A stretch of DNA of 64,000 nt from JAVBLY01 sp031553035 (GTDB lineage: Bacteria > Bacillota > Clostridia > Peptostreptococcales > Anaerovoracaceae), in assembly GCA_031553035.1 (NCBI GenBank), contig JAVBLY010000005.1, positions 62,001 to 126,000 of the forward strand. Direction: 5' to 3'. Positions 1-8,146 of this stretch are shown in pieces. Every line of letters begins with the position of its first letter. Position 1 is the stretch's first letter. The translations under genes were made by a program, and so were the position numbers. A model generated the notes under the pieces. It had not been told where the DNA came from. It was given only the letters and a program-made list of their open reading frames with translations, and made no database searches.

Positions 1-373
1 GGCCAGAGGACATGATATTTTCTCTACTAACAATGGATATGTCCCCAATCATGCGGCATCTAAGACACGAGTTTTTCACGTTCTTCATAAGGATGACCAG
101 ATCAGAGATGAGCTCAATGCAATTGTGGATCTTGGAGGTAAGGTGCAAGATGTATTTATCGAACATCAGGTTTATGGCCGCCTTGACACAGTTCTCGATA
201 TTTCTTCTAGAAGAGACGTTGATAATCTCATAGAAGCGCTGTCTTCAGGGAAATCGGAGCCGCTGAATCATCTGACAAACGGCAAGCACAGGCACACCGT
301 TACAGCCGATTCGGAAGCCATTCTGGATCTGATCGAAAATAAACTCAAAGAAAAAGGTTATCTTGAACAATAA
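1..373 (+). CDS. niaR: NiaR-type niacin-responsive transcription repressor, 3' part
   Basis: The gene enters from the left edge; the open frame runs from base 2 to the TAA at 371-373, giving about 123 C-terminal residues. These match the 3H domain of NiaR (YrxA) repressors: an R-V-F-H-V-L-H segment, the DELNAIVDLGG stretch, VFIEHQVYGRLD, SRRDVDN and LTNGKHRHTV, which carries spaced histidines that bind metal in this family. The N-terminal helix-turn-helix lies outside the window. NiaR represses NAD salvage and niacin transport genes when nicotinic acid is present (family knowledge). No target gene is visible here. Confidence 0.85.
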   Translation, partial: ARGHDIFSTNNGYVPNHAASKTRVFHVLHKDDQIRDELNAIVDLGGKVQDVFIEHQVYGRLDTVLDISSRRDVDNLIEALSSGKSEPLNHLTNGKHRHTVTADSEAILDLIENKLKEKGYLEQ

Positions 374-403
374 TTGTTCAGCAAGCCCTAATTAAGACTG
401 CAA

Positions 404-438
404 TAAAAAAAGACGATAAGTGCTCTTATCGTCTTTTT
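404..438. terminator. Bidirectional rho-independent terminator
   Basis: An 11-bp stem (AAGACGATAAG / CTTATCGTCTT) with a TGCT loop is flanked by an A-run on the left and a T-run on the right. It can terminate both niaR (+) and the CoA-transferase operon (-), which converge here. Confidence 0.85.
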
Positions 439-489
439 ATGGGTCGCCTTATGGCTCACATATCCATTTTGCCGCCCATGCAGTCTTAT

Positions 490-1797
490 TTATTTGAGTT
501 TAAAACCGTAGATTCTCTCGTAGTCTTCTTTTAACTGGTCCCTGAAATCCGGGTGAGCTATTGCAATAAGTCTCTTAGCCCTTTCCGGTAACGTCTGACC
601 TCTGAGTGCCGCAACACCATATTCAGTAACGATGTTGTCCACATCATTTCTTGATGTACTTACTGTGGTTCCCGGTGCCAAAGCAGCGGATATCCTTGAT
701 AGAGTACCTTTTTTTGCAGTAGATGTCAATGCGATGAATGATTTTCCGCCTTTAGCCCAAGTTGCACCTCTGACGAAGTCCATCTGTCCGCCTATACCGC
801 TGTACTGTTTTACTCCGATAGCTTCCGCACAAACCTGTCCCATAAGGTCAACTTCAAGAGCTGAGTTTACGGAAATCATATTGTCCAACTTGCTGATTGT
901 TCTGGCATCGTTGACATAATGTATGGGCCAGAATTCTATCATTGGATTTTCATTCAGCCACTCGTACAATTCGGGCGTTCCGCCTGCGAATGATGCAACA
1001 GCGATACCGTTGTTGATGGTCTTTTTCTTACCGTTTGCAGCACCTGATTTGATCAGATTCATAGTTCCGGTTGTAATCATTTCTGTATGTATTCCCAGGT
1101 TCTCTCGGTGAGTAAGGAAACTCATTACAGCGTCAGGCATAGCGCCAACGCCAATCTGCAGACATGATCCATCATCGATAAGGTCGGCAATGTATTTTCC
1201 GATAGCTTCTTCTTTTTCACCGATTACTGATTCTCCTACTGTAAGAATAGGCTCATTGCTCTCAATGAAATAGTCGATCTCGGAAACGTGCACGAATGAT
1301 TTGCCGAAAACATATGGCATATTTGGATTAACTTCTGCAATTACTGTCTTTGCTGTTTCAGTAGCAGCCCTTTCATAATCGCAGGATACTCCGAATGAAC
1401 AGTATCCGAACTTATCCGGTGGTGAAACGTGCATAGCAGCGACATCACAGCCGATTGTTCCGTTCAGGATATTGTAGTATGAATCGGAAAAATGCATGGG
1501 CTTCATGTAAGTTCTGCCTTCCCATGCTGATTTTCTTGTCGCGGCACCTACGAACATGGCTTCATGTCTGATGCTTTCAGGATTAAGATCCTCGGCAACA
1601 TGATATCCTGGGCCGTAGCTGAGACCATGGAAAATTCTAACTCCTTCAAGTTCATTTTGTCTTTCCTTAAGAGCCTTGAGCAGTAATCCGGGCTCTCCGC
1701 TGGCATGTGTCAGAACGATTCCGTCACCGCTCTTGACTTTTTTAGCAGCTTCTTCAGCAGAAACAGTATGTTCCTTGTAATAAGCTTTCCAGTCCAT
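490..1797 (-). CDS. Acetyl-CoA hydrolase/transferase family: butyryl-CoA:acetate or 4-hydroxybutyrate CoA-transferase
   Basis: This 435-residue protein belongs to the CoA-transferase family that moves CoA between acetyl-CoA and butyrate or 4-hydroxybutyrate. Glu239 in GIHTEM lines up with the glutamate that forms the gamma-glutamyl-CoA thioester. The C-terminal half has the expected EVDLMGQV and QYSGIGGQMDFVRGA signatures. ATG 1797 has a GGAGG seven bases upstream. It is the last gene of the butyryl-CoA operon, so releasing butyrate from butyryl-CoA with acetate as acceptor is the simplest role. A 4-hydroxybutyrate dehydrogenase elsewhere in the window (61124) keeps 4-hydroxybutyrate open as a substrate. 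Sequence alone does not separate the two. Confidence 0.85.
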   Translation of the reverse strand: MDWKAYYKEHTVSAEEAAKKVKSGDGIVLTHASGEPGLLLKALKERQNELEGVRIFHGLSYGPGYHVAEDLNPESIRHEAMFVGAATRKSAWEGRTYMKPMHFSDSYYNILNGTIGCDVAAMHVSPPDKFGYCSFGVSCDYERAATETAKTVIAEVNPNMPYVFGKSFVHVSEIDYFIESNEPILTVGESVIGEKEEAIGKYIADLIDDGSCLQIGVGAMPDAVMSFLTHRENLGIHTEMITTGTMNLIKSGAANGKKKTINNGIAVASFAGGTPELYEWLNENPMIEFWPIHYVNDARTISKLDNMISVNSALEVDLMGQVCAEAIGVKQYSGIGGQMDFVRGATWAKGGKSFIALTSTAKKGTLSRISAALAPGTTVSTSRNDVDNIVTEYGVAALRGQTLPERAKRLIAIAHPDFRDQLKEDYERIYGFKLK

Positions 1798-1842
1798 TAA
1801 TTTACCTCCATAACATGAGGAAAATAAATTGCAATCCTGCTT

Positions 1843-2622
1843 TTATTTTCCTTTAAAATTTGCCTTGCCTTTGTTGATAAAGGCAGACATTCCTTCTATT
1901 CTATCATCGGATGCAAAAGCTGTTGCAAAAGCTTCAGCTTCGTAAGCTATCCCTGCTTCCAGGGTTAGGTCATAACCGATGTCTATTGCCTTCTTTGCCA
2001 TCTTAAGAGCTACAGGAGCCTTGGTCAAAATAGTGGCAGCAACTTCCTTTGCCGTTGATATCAGCTCATCCGGCCCTACAAGTTTGTCTGCCAGTCCTAT
2101 TCTGTAAGCTTCTTCGCCCTTTATCATTTCTCCGGTAAAGGTGTAGTATTTTGCACGGCCTTTACCGATAAGACGTGGAAGTCTCTGTGATCCGCCGAAT
2201 CCAGGGATAATTCCAAGATTGACTTCAGGCTGACCGAATTTTGCCTTTTCTGAAACGATTCTGATGTCGCAAGCCATTGCAAATTCACAACCGCCGCCTA
2301 ATGCAAAACCGTTTACTGCTGCGATAGTAGGAATACCAAGCGCTTCAAGCCTATTACAAACAACCTGACCATGAATGGTATTGTCACGCCCTTCAAGACC
2401 GGTCATTACAAGCATTTCTGCGATGTCAGCACCGGCGATGAAAGATTTTCCTTCTCCTGTGAATATCAGTACTCTTACAGACTCATCTTTTTCAATAACA
2501 TCAAAAAATTCTTCAAGCTCATTCATAGTTTCTGTGTTAAGAGCATTTAATGCTTCAGGTCTATTCATGGTCACAAGGCCTATGCCGTCGTTTATTTCGT
2601 ATTTTATATTCTTGAATTCCAT
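1843..2622 (-). CDS. crt: Crotonase (3-hydroxybutyryl-CoA dehydratase)
   Basis: This 259-residue enoyl-CoA hydratase/isomerase family protein interconverts (S)-3-hydroxybutyryl-CoA and crotonyl-CoA. The oxyanion-hole segments FIAGADI and ALGGGCEFA are present. The two catalytic glutamates are visible as Glu113 (GGGCE) and Glu133 (QPEVNLGIIPGFGG). Length is typical. The ribosome binding site GGAGG precedes ATG 2622. It is the fourth gene of the thl-hbd-bcd-crt-CoA-transferase operon, 45 bases upstream of the CoA-transferase. Confidence 0.92.
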   Translation of the reverse strand: MEFKNIKYEINDGIGLVTMNRPEALNALNTETMNELEEFFDVIEKDESVRVLIFTGEGKSFIAGADIAEMLVMTGLEGRDNTIHGQVVCNRLEALGIPTIAAVNGFALGGGCEFAMACDIRIVSEKAKFGQPEVNLGIIPGFGGSQRLPRLIGKGRAKYYTFTGEMIKGEEAYRIGLADKLVGPDELISTAKEVAATILTKAPVALKMAKKAIDIGYDLTLEAGIAYEAEAFATAFASDDRIEGMSAFINKGKANFKGK

Positions 2623-2653
2623 TTAAATTTCCTCCGACACTTCTTAATAAATA

Positions 2654-2690
2654 TTTCAGGTCCACCCCTGAAAAAGGGATGAACCTGAAA
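2654..2690. other. Intercistronic hairpin between acyl-CoA dehydrogenase and crotonase genes
   Basis: TTTCAGGT and ACCTGAAA form the outer stem and CCCT/AGGG an inner one. There is no clear U-tract on the operon strand, so an RNA stability or processing element is more likely than a full terminator. Confidence 0.5.
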
Positions 2691-2707
2691 GTAAAAAGTA
2701 TTTGTGA

Positions 2708-3871
2708 TTATTCTCTTTCGAGGAAACCAGCGATGATTCCTCTCTGGATCTGGTTTGTTCCTTCGTAGATCTGGAGGATCTTAGCGTCTCTCATTCTTCT
2801 TTCAACGTCGTGATCCTTAAGGAATCCAGCACCGCCGTAGCACTGTACAGCGTCTGTAGTTACTTCCATACCTATGTCAGTAGCATATCTCTTAGCCATT
2901 GAAGCTTCCTTAGCATAAGGAAGACCTTCGTCAGCAAGCCATGCAGCTTTGTATGTGAGCATGATTGCTGTTTCGACTTTTACAGCCATGTCAGCGAGCA
3001 TTGCCTGAACCATCTGCTGCTTTATGATTGGTTTTCCGAACTGGATTCTTTCCTTAGTGTAAGCGATAGCATCCTGAAGAGCTCCCCAAGCGTTTCCTGC
3101 ACCCTGTGCAGCAACAGCGATTCTACCCAGGTTCAGTGAGTTCATTGCGATCTTGAATCCTTCGCCTTCTTCACCGATTCTGTTGAATGCAGGTATTCTC
3201 ATGTCTTCGAAGTACAGTTCGCACTGGATACTGGCTCTGATACCCATCTTGTTTGAAGCAGGTCCTATTACCAGGCCCGGTGTGTCCTTTTCCACTACGA
3301 AACAGCTGATGCCCTTTGTTCCCTTTGACTGGTCAGTCATAGCATAAACCATGTAGAGATCCGAGTATCCTGAGTTCGTTATGTAGATCTTTGATCCGTT
3401 AAGGATGTAGTCGTCGCCATCTTTTACAGCAACAGTCTGCTGCATAGCAGCATCAGAACCAGCATTAGGCTCTGTAAGTCCGAACGAACAGAGTGTTTCG
3501 CCCTTAGCGATTCCGCCGAGCCATTTGTCTTTCTGTTCTTTGTTTCCGTATGTAGGAATAGCATAAGCAGCAAGACCCATGTGTACGCCGTAAGCTGTAC
3601 CGAATCCAACTTCCTGTTTGTTGAGCTCGAGAGCTGCAGCGACGAGGGAAACTACGCCAACGTCAAGTCCGCCGTACTCTTTTGGGAACCACAGGCTGAG
3701 AAGACCCATAGGAGCCATCTTGTTTCTGAGGATTTCGTGAGCTGAGTCAAAAGCCTTTTTAGGATCCGGCTCATTGTCTCTGTCTCTTGTTCCCGGAGCA
3801 ATTTCTTTCTCAACGATGTTTCTCATCATTTTCTGGATGTTTTCTTGTTCTTTTGTTAATGCAAAATTCAT
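2708..3871 (-). CDS. bcd: Short-chain acyl-CoA (butyryl-CoA) dehydrogenase
   Basis: This 387-residue flavoprotein of the acyl-CoA dehydrogenase family reduces crotonyl-CoA to butyryl-CoA in this context. Seen in the sequence: the FAD/substrate segment CSFGLTEPNAGSDA, ILNGSKIYITNSGYSD, and the C-terminal QIYEGTNQIQR with the catalytic-base glutamate (about Glu370). In butyrate-forming clostridia the enzyme usually works with an electron-transferring flavoprotein; no etfAB genes are in this operon or anywhere in the window, so the partner must be encoded elsewhere. Position between hbd and crt supports the butyrate role. Confidence 0.9.
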   Translation of the reverse strand: MNFALTKEQENIQKMMRNIVEKEIAPGTRDRDNEPDPKKAFDSAHEILRNKMAPMGLLSLWFPKEYGGLDVGVVSLVAAALELNKQEVGFGTAYGVHMGLAAYAIPTYGNKEQKDKWLGGIAKGETLCSFGLTEPNAGSDAAMQQTVAVKDGDDYILNGSKIYITNSGYSDLYMVYAMTDQSKGTKGISCFVVEKDTPGLVIGPASNKMGIRASIQCELYFEDMRIPAFNRIGEEGEGFKIAMNSLNLGRIAVAAQGAGNAWGALQDAIAYTKERIQFGKPIIKQQMVQAMLADMAVKVETAIMLTYKAAWLADEGLPYAKEASMAKRYATDIGMEVTTDAVQCYGGAGFLKDHDVERRMRDAKILQIYEGTNQIQRGIIAGFLERE

Positions 3872-3896
3872 ATCTTCCTCCTGTTACTTGTTATCA

Positions 3897-3926
3897 GCTC
3901 ATAATAGGTTTTCACCTATTATGAGC
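3897..3926. other. Perfect intercistronic hairpin between hbd and bcd
   Basis: A perfect 13-bp inverted repeat (GCTCATAATAGGT / ACCTATTATGAGC) with a four-base loop sits 25 bases before the bcd start on the coding strand. No U-tract follows, so it may set the stability or processing of the downstream message. Confidence 0.6.
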
Positions 3927-3971
3927 CAATAAAATTTATATTAATTAGTTGAACAAATATGTACTAGCAGA

Positions 3972-4832
3972 CTATTTATCGTACTTGAAGAATCCTTCGC
4001 CGCTCTTCATTCCGAGCTTTCCGGCTCTAACCATTCTTCTCATGAGAGGTGAACATCTGTATTTTGGATCCTGATATTCGCCATAGAGAACGTCCATGAT
4101 AGCAACCATTACGTCGAGACCGATAAGGTCAGCAAGCGCAAGGGGTCCCATTGGGTGATTACAACCATATTTCATACCATTGTCGATATCTTCAGCTGTA
4201 GCAACGCCTTCTTCGAGACAGAAAACAGCTTCGTTGATCATTGGGTCGAGAAGTCTGTTAACGATGAATCCCGGCTTATCCATAACCTGGATAGGAACCT
4301 TGCCCATTTGTTCGCCGACAGCCAATGCGATCTTGTATGTTGCATCACTTGTCTGGTAAGCCATAACGATTTCGATAAGTTTCATCATCGGAACTGGATT
4401 GAAGAAATGCATACCAATAACCTGATCAGGTCTTTCAGTTGCTGCAGCAATCTCTGTAAGTGATAATGAAGATGTGTTTGTAGCGATTATCGCTTCTTTT
4501 TTAGCAATCTTATCAAGCTGTGCGAACATATCTGTTTTATATTCGATATTTTCCGGGCCTGCTTCGATTATAAGGTCAGCATCTTTAGCCTCTTCCAGAT
4601 CTGCTGTCATGTTGAAGTTAGCGAGATACGAAGCCTTTTCTTCTTCTGTCATTCTGCCTTTTTCGATAGCTCTGTTCCAAGCTTTTTCGAATTTAGCGAT
4701 TAACTTTGCCTTTTTTGCGTCATCAACACTTCTTGATCTTAGCGTTGTTTCGAATCCTGCTGTGAGACAGTTCTGAACAAGTCCGTTGCCCATTGTGCCT
4801 GATCCGATTATAAATACTTTTTTAATAGCCAT
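3972..4832 (-). CDS. hbd: 3-hydroxybutyryl-CoA dehydrogenase
   Basis: This 286-residue Rossmann-fold enzyme reduces acetoacetyl-CoA to 3-hydroxybutyryl-CoA. The dinucleotide motif GSGTMG is at residues 10-15 and the catalytic-histidine block GMHFFNPVPMMKLIE near residue 140. The second beta strand ends in T-L-R-S-R-S: position 33 is Ser, where NAD-dependent homologues carry an acidic residue, followed by Arg34. This predicts NADP(H) preference (inference). It is the second gene of the operon, 14 bases after thiolase on the coding strand. Confidence 0.92.
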   Translation of the reverse strand: MAIKKVFIIGSGTMGNGLVQNCLTAGFETTLRSRSVDDAKKAKLIAKFEKAWNRAIEKGRMTEEEKASYLANFNMTADLEEAKDADLIIEAGPENIEYKTDMFAQLDKIAKKEAIIATNTSSLSLTEIAAATERPDQVIGMHFFNPVPMMKLIEIVMAYQTSDATYKIALAVGEQMGKVPIQVMDKPGFIVNRLLDPMINEAVFCLEEGVATAEDIDNGMKYGCNHPMGPLALADLIGLDVMVAIMDVLYGEYQDPKYRCSPLMRRMVRAGKLGMKSGEGFFKYDK

Positions 4833-4846
4833 TTTGATCCTCCCTA

Positions 4847-6082
4847 TTATTTAACCAGTTCGAACATCATAGCCATTGCCTGGCCACCGCCGATACAAAG
4901 TGAAGATACTCCGTACTGAGTTCCTCTTCTTTCCATTTCTCTTATGAGAGTAAGGCTGATTCTTGCGCCTGTACATCCAACTGCGTGACCAAGTGCAACA
5001 GCACCGCCGTTTACGTTTACGAGGTCCGGATCAAGGTGAAGGTCCTGAACGCAAGCTACTGCCTGTGCTGCGAATGCTTCGTTAAGCTCCCAGAGTCCAA
5101 CGTCTTTTCTGTCGATTCCTGTTCTCTTTTCAAGCTTTTCAACTGCGCTTACAGGAGCATAACCCATGATTGCAGGCTCTAATGCTGTAGATACAGCGCC
5201 AACGTACTTAACGATAGGCTTAAGGCCGAGCTCTTTCGCTTTGTCTGCAGACATCATAAGGAGTACTGCTGAACCGTCGTTGATAGGTGATGCGTTAGCA
5301 ACAGTTACTCTTCCGCCGTCCGGCTTGAATATTGGCTTAAGTTTAGCAAATTTTTCATAGTTAGCGTCAGCATTATATGTTTCGTCGTGATCGAATACTA
5401 CTTCTTCTCTTCTCTTCTTGTATTTGATAGGAACGATGTCGTTGTCATATTTTCCGTCTGCCCATGCTTTTGCAGCGTTGAGGTGACTCTTTACTGAGAA
5501 TTCGTCCATCATTTCTCTTGTGATTCCAGCTTTGTCTGCTACGTTTTCTGCTGTGATTCCCATGTGATAGCTTTCGAACGGGTCAACTAGACCGTCATAA
5601 AGCATGCTGTCAAGAACCAGGTTTGAAGGGTTAGCGGGATGTGCTGTTGGTGAGTTCAGACCGATTTCTCCGGGATCGCCCATTCTGTATCCGAATCTTG
5701 CGTCCTTAAGAAGGAAAGGTATCTTACTCATTGTCTCGCAGCCGCCTGCGATAACGAGATCATTGTCGCCAACCTGTATTGACTGTGCTGCAAGCTGCAT
5801 AGCTTTAAGTGCAGTTGCACAGTTTTTGTTAGGGGTAAATGCGGGAACTGTTTCCGGAAGACCAGCGTATATAACGCACTGTCTTGCTGAATTTGCTTTG
5901 ATTCCTGCCTGGAAATGTGTTCCGATGATTACTTCGTCGATGTCTTCGTGCTTGATGTTATTTCTTTTAACGATTTCCTTAAGACATTCTGCACCATGTA
6001 CAGGTGCTTCGATGTTGCTCAGAGATCCACCGTATACTCCGGTTGCTGTTCTAACTCCGTCTACGATTACTACTTCTCTCAT
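4847..6082 (-). CDS. thl: Acetyl-CoA acetyltransferase (thiolase)
   Basis: This 411-residue thiolase condenses two acetyl-CoA to acetoacetyl-CoA, the entry step of the butyrate pathway. I choose ATG 6082, which has AAGGAGG six bases upstream; the in-frame ATG at 6097 would place that ribosome binding site inside the gene. The nucleophilic cysteine is Cys88, but its block reads NKNCATALKAMQ instead of the usual NK.C.SG.KA. The C-terminal blocks are also variant (GGAVALGHAVGCTGAR and CIGGGQAMAMM). It is the first gene after the sigma-54 promoter. Confidence 0.9.
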   Translation of the reverse strand: MREVVIVDGVRTATGVYGGSLSNIEAPVHGAECLKEIVKRNNIKHEDIDEVIIGTHFQAGIKANSARQCVIYAGLPETVPAFTPNKNCATALKAMQLAAQSIQVGDNDLVIAGGCETMSKIPFLLKDARFGYRMGDPGEIGLNSPTAHPANPSNLVLDSMLYDGLVDPFESYHMGITAENVADKAGITREMMDEFSVKSHLNAAKAWADGKYDNDIVPIKYKKRREEVVFDHDETYNADANYEKFAKLKPIFKPDGGRVTVANASPINDGSAVLLMMSADKAKELGLKPIVKYVGAVSTALEPAIMGYAPVSAVEKLEKRTGIDRKDVGLWELNEAFAAQAVACVQDLHLDPDLVNVNGGAVALGHAVGCTGARISLTLIREMERRGTQYGVSSLCIGGGQAMAMMFELVK

Positions 6083-6162
6083 TTGTTCCTCCTTCAATAA
6101 ATGAATTTAACTAACAATTTAAGTCGTGTGGCCTTGGGGCCGTCACTTGGTACTATAATAGT

Positions 6163-6178
6163 AGCAACTTCCGTGCCA
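6163..6178 (-). promoter_or_regulatory. Sigma-54 (-24/-12) promoter of the butyryl-CoA operon
   Basis: On the minus strand the sequence reads TGGCAC-N5-TTGCT, a full match to the sigma-54 consensus, about 80 bases upstream of the thiolase start. With the adjacent enhancer-binding protein gene this strongly implies RpoN-dependent transcription of thl-hbd-bcd-crt-CoA-transferase. Confidence 0.9.
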
Positions 6179-6336
6179 TCTGACATAAGATACCGCTGAT
6201 TAATTGCAAATAAAAAAAAGACTCCCATTATACCCCCATTTGCTCACGTTTGGCGATGGGTGATATATTACAAGAATTTTTTTCGATATTTATTAATAAC
6301 AGTTTTTGCCATTTAATTCTGGTTATTGCCTGTACT

Positions 6337-6377
6337 TTGATACATCAGTGTATCAAGATAAGTCACAGTTGTATCAA
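6337..6377. promoter_or_regulatory. Upstream activator palindrome for the sigma-54 regulator
   Basis: TTGATACA-TCAG-TGTATCAA (6337-6356) is a perfect 8-bp inverted repeat, and a third half-site TGTATCAA lies at 6370-6377. They sit about 160-200 bp upstream of the -24 element, the normal distance for an enhancer bound by an NtrC-type activator, and overlap the 3' end of the regulator gene. Confidence 0.7.
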
Positions 6378-7816
6378 CGCTTACTTATTGTCCCTTTTCC
6401 GTACTTATTGAGCTTTCGAAGGACAGTGGGCTGGCTGACGCCAAGCATCTCCGCCGCCTTGTGGGTACTGCGTGTCATACTATATGCTCTTAAATAAAGC
6501 TGTTTTTCCACTTCTTCCACAGCATCTTGTACAGGAAGGATTCCTGATACATTTACGTTTTTATTGGTGTTGTGATCTCTGATATGGTCAGGAAGCTGTT
6601 CAGGCAGGATCAGGTCGTCTGTTCCTATGACAACAAGCCTTTCGATCAGGTTTTCAAGTTCTCTTACATTGCCGGGCCATGGATAGTCTATCATTATCTC
6701 TATTGCCTCGTGGCTGATGACCTTGTTTCTCTCGTATTCTTCATTGAACTTTTCCAGAAAAGAATGTATAAGCAGCGGCACATCTTCGCGTCTCTGCTTA
6801 AGCGGTTTGATATGGATAGGTATGACGTTCAGTCTGTAATATAGATCTGCTCTGAATTTACCTTCACCAACGAGGGTTTCCAGGTCTTGATTAGTAGCGG
6901 CGATGATCCTTACATTGGCATCAAGAGTTCTGATGCCGCCGACTCTTAAGAACGTCTTGTCCTGTATCATCTGAAGAAGTTTGGGCTGGAGTGATAGGGG
7001 CATTTCTCCTATTTCATCGAGAAAAAGTGTTCCGTTTTCTGCCATTTCGATTAGACCGCTTTTGCCGCCTCTTTTTGCGCCTGTAAAAGCTCCGTCTTCA
7101 TACCCGAATAGTTCTGATTCAAGAAGATTTTCAGGAATGGATGCACAATTTATTTTCATAAAAGGTTTGTCCTTGCGCTTGCTCTCGCTGAAAATCAGTC
7201 TGGCGACAACATCTTTACCTACGCCTGACTCTCCCTGTATAAGAACAGTTGAGTCCGTTGTGGCTACCTGCAGGGCCAGCTGAACTACATCGTACATATT
7301 CTTTGAGCGGACGTCGCTTAAAAGGCTTTCGATACGCTTGGTATCGCTGGTCTTTAATGAAATCATTTCATTATAGTACTGATCTTTAAGCTGGCTTTCG
7401 TAATCCAGCTGGCTCCTCAAGTGATTGAGGTCCGTAATGTCTCTCGTAGCTGATACGATGACTTCGATTTTGTTCTGGTCGTCAAAAATAGGGGTCCCTG
7501 TGACCAGCACGGTCTTGCCTTTGACTACCTGTAGGACGCTGCTTCTTTTTCTGTGTTTCAGTACTTCCGATGTTGCGGAAATAGAAAGCTTACCTTCTTT
7601 GACCAGTTCTTTGGTTGTTTTGCCTATAACTTCATCCTGAGCCAGGTCAAGAATGTCGCTGCAGGATTTGTTCATATATAAAGTTTTGGATTTTGCATCG
7701 GTGATGTATACGCCGTCAGGCATTGATTCAAGAATACTTAAGACGATTTCTCTGGCGTTTCTATCGTCTTCATTCAGCCTCTCTTCATCCGGGATGAACA
7801 GATCGGTTAAATTCAT
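6374..7816 (-). CDS. Sigma-54-dependent transcriptional regulator (PAS - AAA+ - TyrR-like HTH)
   Basis: A 480-residue enhancer-binding protein. A PAS sensor covers about residues 20-130, followed by an AAA+ domain with Walker A GESGVGKD (195-202), the sigma-54 contact loop GAFTGA (242-247) and Walker B GTLFLDE (262-268). The C-terminal helix-turn-helix (about 450-470, VSQPTVLRKLNKYG) is of the TyrR/PrdR-like kind. It lies upstream of the butyryl-CoA operon on the same strand, with a -24/-12 promoter and palindrome between them, so it most likely activates that operon in response to a small-molecule PAS ligand, identity unknown. AAAGGAA precedes the start. Confidence 0.92.
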   Translation of the reverse strand: MNLTDLFIPDEERLNEDDRNAREIVLSILESMPDGVYITDAKSKTLYMNKSCSDILDLAQDEVIGKTTKELVKEGKLSISATSEVLKHRKRSSVLQVVKGKTVLVTGTPIFDDQNKIEVIVSATRDITDLNHLRSQLDYESQLKDQYYNEMISLKTSDTKRIESLLSDVRSKNMYDVVQLALQVATTDSTVLIQGESGVGKDVVARLIFSESKRKDKPFMKINCASIPENLLESELFGYEDGAFTGAKRGGKSGLIEMAENGTLFLDEIGEMPLSLQPKLLQMIQDKTFLRVGGIRTLDANVRIIAATNQDLETLVGEGKFRADLYYRLNVIPIHIKPLKQRREDVPLLIHSFLEKFNEEYERNKVISHEAIEIMIDYPWPGNVRELENLIERLVVIGTDDLILPEQLPDHIRDHNTNKNVNVSGILPVQDAVEEVEKQLYLRAYSMTRSTHKAAEMLGVSQPTVLRKLNKYGKGTISKR

Positions 7817-7984
7817 ATAATATTCCTTTCGTTTGATTTCATAATACTGTTAAGTGCGTATGATTGACCTTATTATTATACCTCTTGGGGGGATTTATGG
7901 CAATTAGATGATTGTAAAATGAGGGATGTAAAGATTCTATAAAAAAATTATATATATATATGTAATTTTTCTGTTTTACAAAGT

Positions 7985-8036
7985 ATTGCGAGGGTATATT
8001 AGTTTATGGTGGGCAAATTAAATACAAGATTAACGC
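7985..8036 (+). promoter_or_regulatory. Promoter/leader element shared by the three surface-protein genes, copy 1
   Basis: Contains a GGGTATATT box (-10-like) followed by TGGTGGGCAAATTAAATACAAG, about 110 bases before the gene. Nearly the same arrangement precedes the second gene, and a shorter version the third. The rest of 7817-8146 holds the divergent regulator promoter and an AT-rich stretch. Confidence 0.55.
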
Positions 8037-8146
8037 AATGAATATGACATATGATCTTCCCTTCGCACCGGATGATCGATATTCTCAGGCTATCTAGGTA
8101 ATCACATTTTATGTTAATCTTGGAAATTATTCAAAGGAGAAAACAA

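Noticed and set aside
5604..6104. 166-codon plus-strand frame opposite thiolase
   Set aside because: The antisense thiolase gene is unambiguous and this product resembles no protein.
6190..6275. Possible terminator after the sigma-54 regulator (CCCAT...ATGGG with a T-run on the minus strand)
   Set aside because: The stem is short and the loop long; not convincing.
7817..8146. Search for a c-di-GMP or other riboswitch before the surface-protein gene
   Set aside because: No known aptamer core sequence is recognisable in any of the three leaders.
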